Shown: piece after piece, positions 1 through 7,464 of the stretch
Layout: the number at the start of each line of letters is the position of its first letter
Position numbering within the stretch: position 1 is the first letter of the stretch
From: a virus
Direction: 5' to 3' (one strand)
Virus record (IMG/VR): IMGVR_UViG_3300046777_002716
Span: 1 to 64,000 of that record
DNA length: 64,000 nucleotides
The notes under the pieces: generated by a model
The model's database searches: none
Told to the model about the DNA's origin: nothing
Seen by the model: only the letters and a program-made list of their open reading frames with translations
Program-made: the position numbers and the translations under genes

Positions 1-622
1 CATAAACTTTTTTACCATTAATTACTTTTTTGTAAAATTGTTCGAAACTCCTGTACTGGTAATGTCTAATTCCAATTAAATTATTAACTCTTTTTCCCGG
101 ATGATTTATGATATCATGATTTCCAATTTCAAGGTATGATCCAGGAAATTTTCTAAAGGCAACTGACGGAAATGAATCTGAATTTTTTTTCTTATAACAC
201 ATAGACTTTATTGGATTTTTATCATCAGTATCATTTTCTGTTGGAATAAAGTCTATAACTTCGGCAACAAATATATCACCATCAGATTCTTTTAAAACCT
301 TTCCCAAAGTTTTTCCTTCTATTTTAGAATACCATATCTCATCAGCATCAATGGGAATAATAATATTAGCTCCCATTTTGTAACAGCGTGAGATCCACTC
401 ATTCATTTTATCTGGTTGATAATATGCAAATTCATTATCATCAAACACCGTTATATTATCATATTTCTCAGATAATTCAATAAGTTTTTCTCTAGTTCCA
501 TCTGACGATAAATTATTAGATACAAAGATATGATCAATATCCTGTGTTTCCAAGTACTCTATATTATATCCAATGATGTCAATCTCATCCTTGACCATCA
601 TTACCGCAAACACTTTATTCAT
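1..622 (-). CDS. Glycosyltransferase family 2-like protein (3' end cut by window edge)
   Basis: The reading frame starts at an ATG at 620-622 and runs off the left edge, so about 207 codons are visible. The N-terminus has a V-K-D-E-x-D-I-I segment followed by N-x-S-S-D-G-T, as in the Glyco_tranf_2_4 type of GT-A glycosyltransferase. An I-D-A-D-E acidic motif at about residues 91-95 would bind the metal and nucleotide sugar. The ATG overlaps the stop of the upstream gene (ATGA), so the two are probably co-translated in a sugar-modification operon. The acceptor (phage glycan or host surface sugar) cannot be told. Confidence 0.75.
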   Translation of the reverse strand, partial: MNKVFAVMMVKDEIDIIGYNIEYLETQDIDHIFVSNNLSSDGTREKLIELSEKYDNITVFDDNEFAYYQPDKMNEWISRCYKMGANIIIPIDADEIWYSKIEGKTLGKVLKESDGDIFVAEVIDFIPTENDTDDKNPIKSMCYKKKNSDSFPSVAFRKFPGSYLEIGNHDIINHPGKRVNNLIGIRHYQYRSFEQFYKKVINGKKVY

Positions 623-1275
623 ACGTTATTAATGGGATCGTAAACATGTCTTCCATCACCAATATGACTTACAGTCTTATTCTTTAAAGATACTGTATAG
701 TACTCCTTTTTATTGTATAATAATCCAACATCTTTTTCTGATTTACCAACTACTGGTTTTATTTCCTCATATGCAGAAAATTTAAACAAATTTGGATTGT
801 AAGTAAATCCAGGCCACCCATTATATCCAGGAATTAGTATACTAAATTCAGATTCCGTACCTTCCTCATAAACTTCATCTTCGGTTGGATGAGGACTATC
901 CTTCCTAAAAGTAACCTGAATGATATTATCATATTTTTCTAGAATAGGAATACTTCTAGAAATAAATTCACCATCATCAAAATACCAATCATCCTCACAA
1001 TGAAAAACATACTTCGTCTTAACGTAAGAGTATGCTTTATCAATGCTTGCAGGTTGACCTAGTTTTTCTTGATTATAAAGAACTGTCCAATTCTTAAGAT
1101 ACCCATTTTCATTTTCTTCTTTTAATTGTGAGTACCATTCTTGATCAGTTGAGTCATCAATTAAAATTTTTGTCGGAATTTTATCAAGGGTTTCTTTAGG
1201 TATAGACAAGATAGTTTTTTTTAAAAGATCTGGACGATTACAACTCGTCAAAACCATAGTTACGTCAGTATACAT
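619..1275 (-). CDS. Glycosyltransferase family 2-like protein
   Basis: This 218-residue protein is GT-A like. It has a V-L-T-S-C-N-R-P start at about residues 8-15, an I-D-D-S-T-D nucleotide-binding motif near 39-44 and an E-D-D-W acidic motif at 94-97. No membrane segment is seen. It is the second of five linked sugar-transfer genes and its stop overlaps the start of the next. The sugar and acceptor are unknown. It is soluble by composition and probably acts on a phage or host glycan in the infected cell. Confidence 0.75.
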   Translation of the reverse strand: MYTDVTMVLTSCNRPDLLKKTILSIPKETLDKIPTKILIDDSTDQEWYSQLKEENENGYLKNWTVLYNQEKLGQPASIDKAYSYVKTKYVFHCEDDWYFDDGEFISRSIPILEKYDNIIQVTFRKDSPHPTEDEVYEEGTESEFSILIPGYNGWPGFTYNPNLFKFSAYEEIKPVVGKSEKDVGLLYNKKEYYTVSLKNKTVSHIGDGRHVYDPINNV

Positions 1276-1294
1276 AACATCTCTCCAATTTTAT

Positions 1295-1906
1295 TTACAG
1301 ATTTATTTTATGAACGTGAGTATAATCAACATATTCTTCACAGATATCAGAGTATCCAGGTTTTTGCCATGCTAAATGTGGGTTAACAACATATGCATTA
1401 ATAGATGATTGAATATTAGCATATACAACATCTAGTGGATCCTTTGTTATTGATAAAATATTAATCAATGGATCAAACATGTTATTACGAATTGCATAAC
1501 AATGTGCTGAATATGAATAATTTAATTTATAAATTCTTTCATTTATTTTATTTGGTTTTTGTATATGATTAGCACCCAGAAAGATCATATTCCAATTATC
1601 AGGAACTAATTTCATACACTCATCAAATTGATTAGAAAAATCATCACAAAATTCCACATCATCTTCTAAAATCATGACAGAAGAAAGATTAGATTCTTTT
1701 GCCATTTTAATGACACTAAGTTGAGATATTAAACATCCAATTTGACCTGGAAGTAATGGAGGAACTTGATCTACGATTTTTCCATCAACTGCAGAAAATC
1801 TTTCCGCAATAATATTATGTTTTACAAATTCCTGCTGACAATCACTCCAACGATCGGTTCTTTTATCTAAATTAATACAGTAAATTTTATCAAAATAATT
1901 ATTCAT
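1295..1906 (-). CDS. Glycosyltransferase family 25 (LPS-type) protein
   Basis: The 203-residue sequence opens with Y-C-I-N-L-D-K-R-T-D-R-W (about residues 9-20), the signature of GT25 LPS glycosyltransferases. It then has G-C-L-I-S at 57-61 and the catalytic or metal-binding E-D-D at 81-83. It lies in the same orientation as its neighbours and its first codons overlap the end of the FkbM-like gene by a few bases. It probably adds galactose or glucose to a glycan; which one cannot be read from sequence. Confidence 0.8.
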   Translation of the reverse strand: MNNYFDKIYCINLDKRTDRWSDCQQEFVKHNIIAERFSAVDGKIVDQVPPLLPGQIGCLISQLSVIKMAKESNLSSVMILEDDVEFCDDFSNQFDECMKLVPDNWNMIFLGANHIQKPNKINERIYKLNYSYSAHCYAIRNNMFDPLINILSITKDPLDVVYANIQSSINAYVVNPHLAWQKPGYSDICEEYVDYTHVHKINL

Positions 1907-2534
1907 TTGGTGATGTCAGTAAGTGTGATTTAATATACAATGCATCTCCCCAGGTTCCACCAGACCAATCAGTTTCAACTCTAATTATATCATATTTTTG
2001 TAAGTATTCATCGAGATCTTCAATTAAAGCATTATTTTCATAAACTTCATCACGATTAACTTCACAATAAACATAATCAATATATTTTAATGTATTTTCT
2101 CCACCCTTCAAAACTTCTAGTTCATAACCTTGAACATCCATGTTGATAAAATTACAGTTAGTAATCTCAAATTGATCTAATTTTTTGACTTCAACTTCTT
2201 CCGTTAATGGAAAACTAACATCTGGATGTTGTGTTAAATGTACTTTAGGTTTAAGAATAGAACTACTTTGTTTTTGATTACTACTAACATACATTGTAGC
2301 AAATCCTGGATTAGATCCAAGAGCCACTTGATATCCTTGTATATTTGCATTTAAATGTTTTACATTCTCTTCCAAAATACTAAAATTTTCACAAAGAGGC
2401 TCAAACAATACAATATCATTGATATTATTATTGACATATTCTGGTATTTCTTCCCCGTAGTGTGCTCCAATATGAATAATTCCTTTAATATTCATATTAT
2501 ATTTTTTAACCATTTCTGAAAAACTAATTAACAT
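1899..2534 (-). CDS. FkbM-family methyltransferase
   Basis: The protein (about 211 residues) has a Rossmann SAM-binding motif I-I-H-I-G-A-H-Y-G near its N-terminus, an F-E-P-L strand and the N-M-D-V-Q-G-Y-E motif typical of FkbM O-methyltransferases. I start it at the ATG at 2532-2534 because AAGGAG lies 8 nt upstream; a longer GTG-started version has no such site. In a glycosyltransferase cluster the likely role is methylation of a sugar, as on capping residues of surface polysaccharides. Confidence 0.8.
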   Translation of the reverse strand: MLISFSEMVKKYNMNIKGIIHIGAHYGEEIPEYVNNNINDIVLFEPLCENFSILEENVKHLNANIQGYQVALGSNPGFATMYVSSNQKQSSSILKPKVHLTQHPDVSFPLTEEVEVKKLDQFEITNCNFINMDVQGYELEVLKGGENTLKYIDYVYCEVNRDEVYENNALIEDLDEYLQKYDIIRVETDWSGGTWGDALYIKSHLLTSPNE

Positions 2535-3325
2535 TGTACCCACTCCTTACAATAAAGATCATCTGTATTATGCGTTAATGGTGGACCAAACCATTTTTTT
2601 GGTGCTACTACTTTTTTACTATTAGATAACCATGCTCCCCACCAACTAAATGAACTATTACAGATGATGTGATTATTACATTTAGATTGAAGATATAAAT
2701 CAACGGCAGTATTGTTTTCTTCAGACATGGTGAATCTATTTGATTCAAAAATTTTCTGACTTTTACACCATTCAATATCATCAGAAAATACAATTACTGG
2801 AATATCATTATCAAAGTGACTCAATGCTAACTTATAATAATTAATATCCTGTACTGGGTGATGCGAATAATTTAGATAATCTCCTCTTCTAACATGTAAC
2901 GATAAAATATCAGAATCACCAAACTCAGATTCTAATAACTCATCACAAGGATTTGATATTTCTTCGATGAAAGTAAAATCATTTTTTAATTCTTCCTTGA
3001 TATGATTGAAATATTTTTCAGTTTGAAAATATCCGAAAAGATCTACATTATCTGGACAATTATTCCAGATATTCTCATCAAAATTAAAAGATGATTCTTC
3101 AATCATTATATTGTCGGTGATTTTTCTTTCCACTTCTGGTAATTTAAAGCACTGAAAAATATTAAAATCAGATCTGGCACAATTTGGATCCCTAGTTCCA
3201 ACAAAAGAACTTGGTGGTAGACAATATTCATAATTAAATTTTGATGCTATTCCCCGCAAAGAAGCATATTGGAACATTTGATTTCCAAGTCTACCAAGAT
3301 TGCCAATAGAGTTGTTAGATATCAT
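2528..3325 (-). CDS. Alpha-1,2-fucosyltransferase-like protein (GT11)
   Basis: The 265-residue protein has the GT11 hallmarks: G-R-L-G-N-Q-M-F-Q-Y at about residues 11-20, the H-V-R-R-G-D-Y GDP-fucose motif near residue 145, and a C-terminal S-S-F-S-W-W-G-A-W block. Family members transfer fucose from GDP-fucose in alpha-1,2 linkage. It is the promoter-proximal gene of the sugar cluster, and a strong inverted repeat at 3385-3408 lies upstream. It overlaps the start of the FkbM-like gene. Confidence 0.85.
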   Translation of the reverse strand: MISNNSIGNLGRLGNQMFQYASLRGIASKFNYEYCLPPSSFVGTRDPNCARSDFNIFQCFKLPEVERKITDNIMIEESSFNFDENIWNNCPDNVDLFGYFQTEKYFNHIKEELKNDFTFIEEISNPCDELLESEFGDSDILSLHVRRGDYLNYSHHPVQDINYYKLALSHFDNDIPVIVFSDDIEWCKSQKIFESNRFTMSEENNTAVDLYLQSKCNNHIICNSSFSWWGAWLSNSKKVVAPKKWFGPPLTHNTDDLYCKEWVQC

Positions 3326-3384
3326 AAATTAATAGCAAACATTTAAAATATATTTTACTACATTTAAAATATATATTGAATAAA

Positions 3385-3408
3385 AAAGAGAGGTTTAAAC
3401 CTCTCTTT
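3385..3408. terminator. Perfect inverted repeat, probable bidirectional terminator
   Basis: The segment is a perfect 24-bp palindrome (12-nt arms around TTT/AAA) with A-rich and T-rich flanks. It separates the sugar cluster from the small genes upstream and could end transcripts in either direction. Confidence 0.6.
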
Positions 3409-3545
3409 AAAATATTTTAAATAGATAATTTTTTTACTGGAAATTATAAACCAGGCGGAGAAAGAATTCCCCATCCGCACCACCAATCCTTGAGAGAGAT
3501 TGGAAACTCATAAGAGGGTCATATTTGACTCCACCAGGGCAAGTT

Positions 3546-3839
3546 TTAAGTCATTCCTGGACTAAGTAAAAGTTGGGTTAGTTTTGTAATCTCACTAAAA
3601 CTAAAGAATACACATAAAATAAGTACATCCCACAATTTTAGTTTAATTGCAAAAGGTACTGTAAGTAATCCCCCAATACACTTTATTAATAACCCATTTT
3701 TAAAATCTCCCCATAACATGATTTGATAACCAAATATGAGAAGAATATTCCCAAGATATCTTAGGATACTTGTTTTAGACATAAGGGGGTTGCTACCGAC
3801 CAGTACTTTTAAAGTCTCTCCGTGACTATTTAATCCCAA
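3546..3839 (-). CDS. Small membrane protein of unknown function
   Basis: The 97-residue product is very hydrophobic. Two or three membrane-length stretches can be seen (about residues 27-45, 50-64 and 68-90). It follows the 80-residue gene with a 10-nt overlap and ends about 35 bp before a short remnant frame. No family was recognised. Confidence 0.55.
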   Translation of the reverse strand: MGLNSHGETLKVLVGSNPLMSKTSILRYLGNILLIFGYQIMLWGDFKNGLLIKCIGGLLTVPFAIKLKLWDVLILCVFFSFSEITKLTQLLLSPGMT

Positions 3840-4072
3840 TCTTCAATGTCATTTTCATCAATATAGCATGGTTGATTAGTTAACCATTTTGCATATTCGA
3901 TGTCTTCCATTGCTAATGAACATTGCATTGAATTATCGAATAAGTAAACGTCATTCCACCTTTTAGAATAGTAATCTTGCGTTTGAAGGCGATAATCAGG
4001 TTTGCCATTTAATTCAATAATTCCCTTTTCGACAAATCTAAATCCTTCTCGTTCTAGAAGAATTTTTGTCAT
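3830..4072 (-). CDS. Hypothetical protein, 80 residues
   Basis: The product is acidic and tyrosine/tryptophan rich, with no recognised domain. Its ATG overlaps the stop of the 71-residue gene upstream (4069-4072), and its stop overlaps the start of the membrane protein gene. The tight coupling in a run of small genes supports that it is real; the function is unknown. Confidence 0.6.
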   Translation of the reverse strand: MTKILLEREGFRFVEKGIIELNGKPDYRLQTQDYYSKRWNDVYLFDNSMQCSLAMEDIEYAKWLTNQPCYIDENDIEDWD

Positions 4073-4284
4073 GCAACTTCAACCGATTCTAGATCTTGAT
4101 AGAGATACTCCATTAGAATTTCATAATCATCAAGAGGATCACCAGAAAATACAACCCCTTCATTTTCATAGAAACGGCGTACCTTTTTATAAAGTTTCGG
4201 ATTCTTTACATCAAGATAGAAATCACCGTTAGCAGCACCACGAAGGGTTTGAACGTCTTTCTTGAATTTAGCGATCAGAGACAT
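4069..4284 (-). CDS. Hypothetical protein, 71 residues
   Basis: This is the first gene behind the consensus promoter at 4308-4336. The start ATG lies only about 16 nt after the expected transcript start, and no clear Shine-Dalgarno sequence is seen. The product mixes basic and acidic helical segments and has no recognised family. It is coupled to the next gene through an ATGA-type overlap. Confidence 0.6.
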   Translation of the reverse strand: MSLIAKFKKDVQTLRGAANGDFYLDVKNPKLYKKVRRFYENEGVVFSGDPLDDYEILMEYLYQDLESVEVA

Positions 4285-4307
4285 TGTTTTGTGTTGTTTG
4301 CTCTAGT

Positions 4308-4336
4308 ATTATAAGGGTTTGAACTTGTTGTGTCAA
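4308..4336 (-). promoter_or_regulatory. Consensus sigma-70 promoter
   Basis: On the minus strand TTGACA (4331-4336) and TATAAT (4308-4313) are separated by exactly 17 bp. It drives the 71-, 80- and 97-residue genes. The -35 box lies 2 bp from the palindrome that follows tRNA-Pro. Confidence 0.85.
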
Positions 4337-4338
4337 GT

Positions 4339-4360
4339 GTGCCAGTTTTGGAACTGGCAC
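4339..4360. repeat. 22-bp palindrome between tRNA-Pro and a -35 box
   Basis: Nine-base arms (GTGCCAGTT and AACTGGCAC) flank a TTGG loop. It begins one base after the 3' end of tRNA-Pro and stops two bases before TTGACA. A near copy is at 9141-9158, in the same place between a tRNA and a promoter. It may be a processing or termination hairpin or an operator. Confidence 0.7.
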
Positions 4361-4361
4361 T

Positions 4362-4432
4362 CGGGGTGGAGAGGATCGAACTCCCGTCTTCATCTTCCCA
4401 AAAGATGCCGTCTACCGCTGACTTACACCCCG
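4362..4432 (-). tRNA. tRNA-Pro(TGG)
   Basis: A 71-nt cloverleaf with acceptor CGGGGTG/CACCCCG. C1:G72 is typical of bacterial tRNA-Pro. The anticodon loop is TTTGGGA and the T-loop TTCGATC. No 3' CCA is encoded. It is read from the promoter at 4463-4491. Confidence 0.92.
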
Positions 4433-4462
4433 TTGTGCCGTTATTTAGTTCGGTGTACAATC

Positions 4463-4491
4463 ATTATACCTATAACAGGAACGATTGTCAA
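4463..4491 (-). promoter_or_regulatory. Consensus sigma-70 promoter for tRNA-Pro
   Basis: TTGACA (4486-4491), 17 bp, TATAAT (4463-4468) on the minus strand, about 30 bp upstream of the tRNA-Pro 5' end. Confidence 0.85.
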
Positions 4492-4550
4492 GAGGTAACA
4501 AAGGATAAACAAAAACACATTATTATTTAACAAAGTTGCTATAAAATGAC

Positions 4551-4742
4551 TCATTTGTTTAAAAATTTAAAAAATTCTTCATTGATTACTTTATCAAGTT
4601 CAGTCAATTGATATCTAGTAAAATCCCAATTATCTAAAATTAACTTATCAATAAATCTATAAACTTCTGTTGATATTTTAATTTTCTGCCTATAAAAAGA
4701 ACTAAGTATGAATTGTCTTTTTTGCCAAACCTCATCTTTCAT
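4551..4742 (-). CDS. Hypothetical protein, 63 residues
   Basis: The product is basic and largely helical, with no recognised family. Its ATG overlaps the TGA of the upstream 49-residue gene (ATGA), which argues for a real translationally coupled gene. Confidence 0.6.
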   Translation of the reverse strand: MKDEVWQKRQFILSSFYRQKIKISTEVYRFIDKLILDNWDFTRYQLTELDKVINEEFFKFLNK

Positions 4743-4888
4743 TTTTCGTCACCAAGATACTTTGCTAAGGGATCTTTTTTAGTTTTTACTATTTCAACCG
4801 CTCTCTTATAGAACATGTTTTCGGTGTTACCAGAAGATTCGAAGGTTTCCTTGATCTTCACCCAATTGTTATAGGTGTGCTGATCCAT
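4739..4888 (-). CDS. Conserved-looking small protein, 49 residues
   Basis: The frame begins M-D-Q-H-T-Y-N-N-W-V and ends in a lysine-rich tail. It is short but has a clean start, coupled junction with the next gene (ATGA) and phage-like codon use. I recall similar short proteins in cyanomyoviruses, but assign no function. Confidence 0.6.
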   Translation of the reverse strand: MDQHTYNNWVKIKETFESSGNTENMFYKRAVEIVKTKKDPLAKYLGDEK

Positions 4889-4906
4889 AAGATTATAAGT
4901 TGAATA

Positions 4907-4925
4907 CTACTAGTTATACTAGTAG
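4907..4925. repeat. Hairpin upstream of the 49-residue gene
   Basis: Eight-base arms CTACTAGT and ACTAGTAG surround a 3-nt loop. It sits between tRNA-Ser and the 49-residue gene and could be a terminator, operator or mRNA leader hairpin. Confidence 0.5.
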
Positions 4926-5002
4926 ATAGTTTGATATTGTCATGTTTGTGTTGATACAAAAATATAGATTAAAAAAATCTAAAATTTTGTAGTATTTGTA
5001 AC

Positions 5003-5083
5003 GGAGAATAATAGAATCGAACTATCAGGTGTTACCCTGGCATCGTTTTCAAGACGATTTACCGACCATCGGTGCTATTCTCC
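5003..5083 (-). tRNA. tRNA-Ser(TGA)
   Basis: An 81-nt class II tRNA with acceptor GGAGAAT, anticodon loop CTTGAAA and a variable arm, as expected for serine. The T-loop is TTCGATT. It stands alone between small protein genes. Confidence 0.9.
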
Positions 5084-5122
5084 ATATTTTGAATATCCCA
5101 AATGTTTTGCGTAGTGACAATA

Positions 5123-5380
5123 TCAGCGGACTTCAAAATCTAATCTTCTTACTTTACGTTGACGCCTTGCTTCTTGAAATGCAAGATCTTCGTTTGTAAG
5201 TAATCCAGATTTTATTTTATTATTTAGAGAGTTTAGCATGACTATCTGTGATAAGTCAACTGCAGAGATCTTATTACCCCTAATAGTTGCCATATTTGGG
5301 CATCCACATGAAACTGTTTTCGTATGATGCCCTTCTATCTCCCTGTTACAGGATCTGCATCTAATTCTTATATTTTCCAT
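5123..5380 (-). CDS. Small zinc-ribbon-like protein, 85 residues
   Basis: Cysteines at about residues 8 and 11 (C-R-S-C) and 25 and 27 (C-G-C-P), with histidines between, suggest one zinc site in the N-terminal third. The C-terminus is basic (R-R-Q-R-K-V-R-R). It may bind nucleic acid. It follows the dps-like gene by 19 bp and is probably co-transcribed with it from the late motif at 5858-5865. Confidence 0.65.
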   Translation of the reverse strand: MENIRIRCRSCNREIEGHHTKTVSCGCPNMATIRGNKISAVDLSQIVMLNSLNNKIKSGLLTNEDLAFQEARRQRKVRRLDFEVR

Positions 5381-5399
5381 TTTTAATTATAAAATTTAT

Positions 5400-5837
5400 T
5401 TATTTTTCAGTGAAAGATCTTAAAAACCAAACAAACTTACCGTGTGCCTCGTTTAAATCATCAAGTAGATTTGTAGTTCCTCTTGAATTAAGTTCTTCTG
5501 CAACTTTTGCTGCTTCACTAAACATATCTATAAGAGTTTTATGGTCATCAAGTAGGTCTTTAATCATTTCCATCTCAGATAGACCACTCTTTGCTTCTGA
5601 AACCCTTGATACTTCAGAAACCCTTGAAAGAGCACTAACTGGTTTTGCACCAAGAAAACGAATATGCTCCGAAATTCTATCAACTTCTTCAAAGAGAGCA
5701 TTATACTGCTCACCAAATAAAGTATGAATTTGATAAAAATCAGGTCCACTAATGTGCCAATGATATACCCAAGTTTTTTGAAAAAGAACAAAAAGACTTG
5801 CCTGAGTATCAGATAAAATCTTATATAGTTTTTCCAT
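5400..5837 (-). CDS. Dps/ferritin-like protein
   Basis: The 145-residue protein keeps the Dps pattern: W-H-I-S-G-P-D-F near residues 27-34, then L-H/T-L-F-G-E-Q-Y, E-V-D-R-I-S-E-H-I-R and G-A-K-P. The histidine and the D/E residues would form the inter-subunit ferroxidase site. Family members assemble as dodecamers that oxidise and store iron and can coat DNA. A late motif lies 21 bp upstream, so it is probably made late and could protect replicated DNA from oxidative damage. Confidence 0.8.
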   Translation of the reverse strand: MEKLYKILSDTQASLFVLFQKTWVYHWHISGPDFYQIHTLFGEQYNALFEEVDRISEHIRFLGAKPVSALSRVSEVSRVSEAKSGLSEMEMIKDLLDDHKTLIDMFSEAAKVAEELNSRGTTNLLDDLNEAHGKFVWFLRSFTEK

Positions 5838-5857
5838 TATACCAATTAATTTTTAGG

Positions 5858-5865
5858 TATTTATA
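5858..5865 (-). promoter_or_regulatory. Late promoter motif TATAAATA
   Basis: An exact T4-type late -10 motif on the minus strand, 21 bp upstream of the dps-like ATG and just before tRNA-Val. Confidence 0.7.
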
Positions 5866-5869
5866 ATAT

Positions 5870-5940
5870 GGGTGATGACGGGATTGAACCGCCGGCCGCC
5901 TCAATGTAAACGAGATGCTCTACCGCTGAGCTAATCACCC
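5870..5940 (-). tRNA. tRNA-Val(TAC)
   Basis: A 71-nt cloverleaf with acceptor GGGTGAT/ATCACCC, anticodon loop TTTACAT and T-loop TTCAATC. It is the only valine tRNA seen. Confidence 0.9.
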
Positions 5941-5947
5941 AAAAAAG

Positions 5948-6112
5948 TCATGATTGACTTAGCATATACTCTACAGTATTAGCAATGTCATTCATAGCAG
6001 CACGAAGATCTTTTTGACCTCCAGATTCTTGCTTAATAATTGGTCGTGAAGAATCAGTAAGAGTCCAACGCCATTCATCAGCATGTTCAGAGTACCATAA
6101 TTTAATGTTCAT
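5948..6112 (-). CDS. Hypothetical protein, 54 residues
   Basis: The frame starts M-N-I-K-L-W-Y-S-E-H and is rich in tryptophan early on. It overlaps the upstream 52-residue gene by 11 nt. It ends 7 bp before tRNA-Val. No domain is recognised. Confidence 0.55.
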   Translation of the reverse strand: MNIKLWYSEHADEWRWTLTDSSRPIIKQESGGQKDLRAAMNDIANTVEYMLSQS

Positions 6113-6260
6113 TTTTCTGATACTCCAGTTTAACCCAATTTAAAAGCGCATTATAAGAATAAATTGCCGCTTCATTGCACTTATTCTTTTCCATATCATA
6201 GATATAGAACTCAAGTGCTTCAATGACCATTTGTCGGTCTTTTTGTGAAATAAGAGACAT
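6102..6260 (-). CDS. Hypothetical protein, 52 residues
   Basis: A short helical protein beginning M-S-L-I-S-Q-K-D-R-Q, first of an overlapping pair with the 54-residue gene. Its start lies within 10 bp of the hairpin that ends the SLH gene, so it may be read through from it. Unknown function. Confidence 0.5.
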   Translation of the reverse strand: MSLISQKDRQMVIEALEFYIYDMEKNKCNEAAIYSYNALLNWVKLEYQKNEH

Positions 6261-6268
6261 TGCTGAAA

Positions 6269-6286
6269 GGGGAGGTTTCCCTCCCC
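6269..6286 (-). terminator. Hairpin after the SLH protein gene
   Basis: GGGGAGG and CCTCCCC arms, 9 bp past the stop codon. The T-tract is short (CCTTTC), so termination may be partial. Confidence 0.5.
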
Positions 6287-6294
6287 AAGTTACA

Positions 6295-7179
6295 TCAGAA
6301 CTTGAAACCTAGACCAGTGGTGAATACTGGAGAGTATGCACCGTTGGTAGCACCGTAACTGTTAGCAGCATTGGTGGTAGGGAACTTCAGGTCAGCGAAA
6401 CCAACCAGAGAGTTGGTGATACGACCTTCCAGACCCACGGCGAGAACAACTTGACCCTTCTCACCCACAGCGGATTGGAAGTTAGCAGCGGTGTTGTTCA
6501 CGAAAGGAACTTGATAACCCACACCAGCGTACAGGTTTGCCTTGCTCACACCAGAAGCAGCACGGGCGAGACTCCAATCATAAGAAACTAGAGCACCACC
6601 AGCGGCACCGATTTGACCAGCAGGAGTACCAACGAAGTTAGCATAAGGACGGACGGCAACAGCATTTTGGTTGCTGAAGGTACGCACTGCATAACGACCT
6701 TGGATAGTACCACCAGACACGGTACGGTTCTCGGTGTAACCATTACCATCAACACCCTGCTTGTTCAGGAGAACACCAGCACCCAGGTAGTTACCTACGC
6801 CTTGTGCTTTCTGAGCAGAGGCAACTTCCAGAGCACTCACACGGGCGTTGGTGGCACCCAGTTCACGGGAGAACTCAGCACGGAGAGCAGCAGCGGTTTG
6901 GGCATCAGCAGCGGTGTAGAACTCGGTGATGCGGTCCAGGCAAGCATTAGTCAGGGCAGCGAGTTCAGCACGAGTAGCGGGTTGACCAGACTGGAAAGTA
7001 CCATTGGGATAACCAGCAACACAACCATAACGGGCAACAAGATTAGAGATCGCCTGATAGGACCACTCAGTAGGTTGCACATCACGCAGTTGAGAAACGC
7101 TAGTGACTTGTGCCATAGCAGGAGCAGCGATAGAAGTCGCGGCAACTACACCAGCAGTAATAATATTTTGAAAATTCAT
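6295..7179 (-). CDS. SLH-domain porin-like outer membrane protein
   Basis: The 294-residue protein has a signal peptide ending A-M-A-Q at about residue 24. It is followed by one SLH domain (about residues 28-85, with G-Y-P-N-G-T-F and T-R-A-E) and then a glycine/alanine-rich, beta-type C-terminal part ending in F-K-F, as in outer-membrane barrels. Cyanobacterial porins have this SLH-plus-barrel plan but are far longer (over 500 residues). This looks like a shortened, host-derived porin or surface protein. Its GC content is clearly above that of most neighbours. Secretion to the host envelope during infection is an inference. Confidence 0.75.
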   Translation of the reverse strand: MNFQNIITAGVVAATSIAAPAMAQVTSVSQLRDVQPTEWSYQAISNLVARYGCVAGYPNGTFQSGQPATRAELAALTNACLDRITEFYTAADAQTAAALRAEFSRELGATNARVSALEVASAQKAQGVGNYLGAGVLLNKQGVDGNGYTENRTVSGGTIQGRYAVRTFSNQNAVAVRPYANFVGTPAGQIGAAGGALVSYDWSLARAASGVSKANLYAGVGYQVPFVNNTAANFQSAVGEKGQVVLAVGLEGRITNSLVGFADLKFPTTNAANSYGATNGAYSPVFTTGLGFKF

Positions 7180-7236
7180 ATTGTATTAATAATTACAACT
7201 ACGAGGTTTATTTAGACGCCCTGAGTATTAGGGCAA

Positions 7237-7307
7237 GCGGCATATCGGATTCGAACCGATGACATTCAGCTTGGAAGGCTGACGTTCTACCACTGAACTA
7301 ATGCCGC
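7237..7307 (-). tRNA. tRNA-Gly(TCC)
   Basis: A 71-nt cloverleaf with acceptor GCGGCAT/ATGCCGC, anticodon loop CTTCCAA and T-loop TTCGAAT. It is read from the promoter at 7359-7387. Confidence 0.93.
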
Positions 7308-7358
7308 AAATGGTGGGGAGAAATAAATCTCCCAGCACACTTCTTTCACACGGAAGGG

Positions 7359-7387
7359 ATTATAAGACAAACTTTAAAGTTTGTCAA
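7359..7387 (-). promoter_or_regulatory. Consensus sigma-70 promoter
   Basis: TTGACA (7382-7387), 17 bp, TATAAT (7359-7364) on the minus strand. It lies directly after the 3' end of tRNA-Thr and drives tRNA-Gly and perhaps the SLH gene. The spacer contains the palindromic AACTTTAAAGTT. Confidence 0.85.
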
Positions 7388-7460
7388 GCCCCAGACAAGA
7401 CTTGAACTTGCGACCTGAGCTTTACAAAAGCCCTGCTCTATCCAACTGAGCTACTGAGGC
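7388..7460 (-). tRNA. tRNA-Thr(TGT)
   Basis: A 73-nt cloverleaf with acceptor GCCTCAG/CTGGGGC (one T-G pair), anticodon loop TTTGTAA and T-loop TTCAAGT. Confidence 0.92.
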
Positions 7461-7464
7461 AAAG

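Noticed and set aside
4275-4530. Two short frames over tRNA-Pro and its promoter
   Set aside because: Both read through the tRNA gene and the consensus promoter.
6613-7215. 200-codon open frame opposite the SLH protein gene
   Set aside because: Serine/threonine/isoleucine-rich shadow without ribosome site or domain; the minus-strand frame has a signal peptide and SLH domain.
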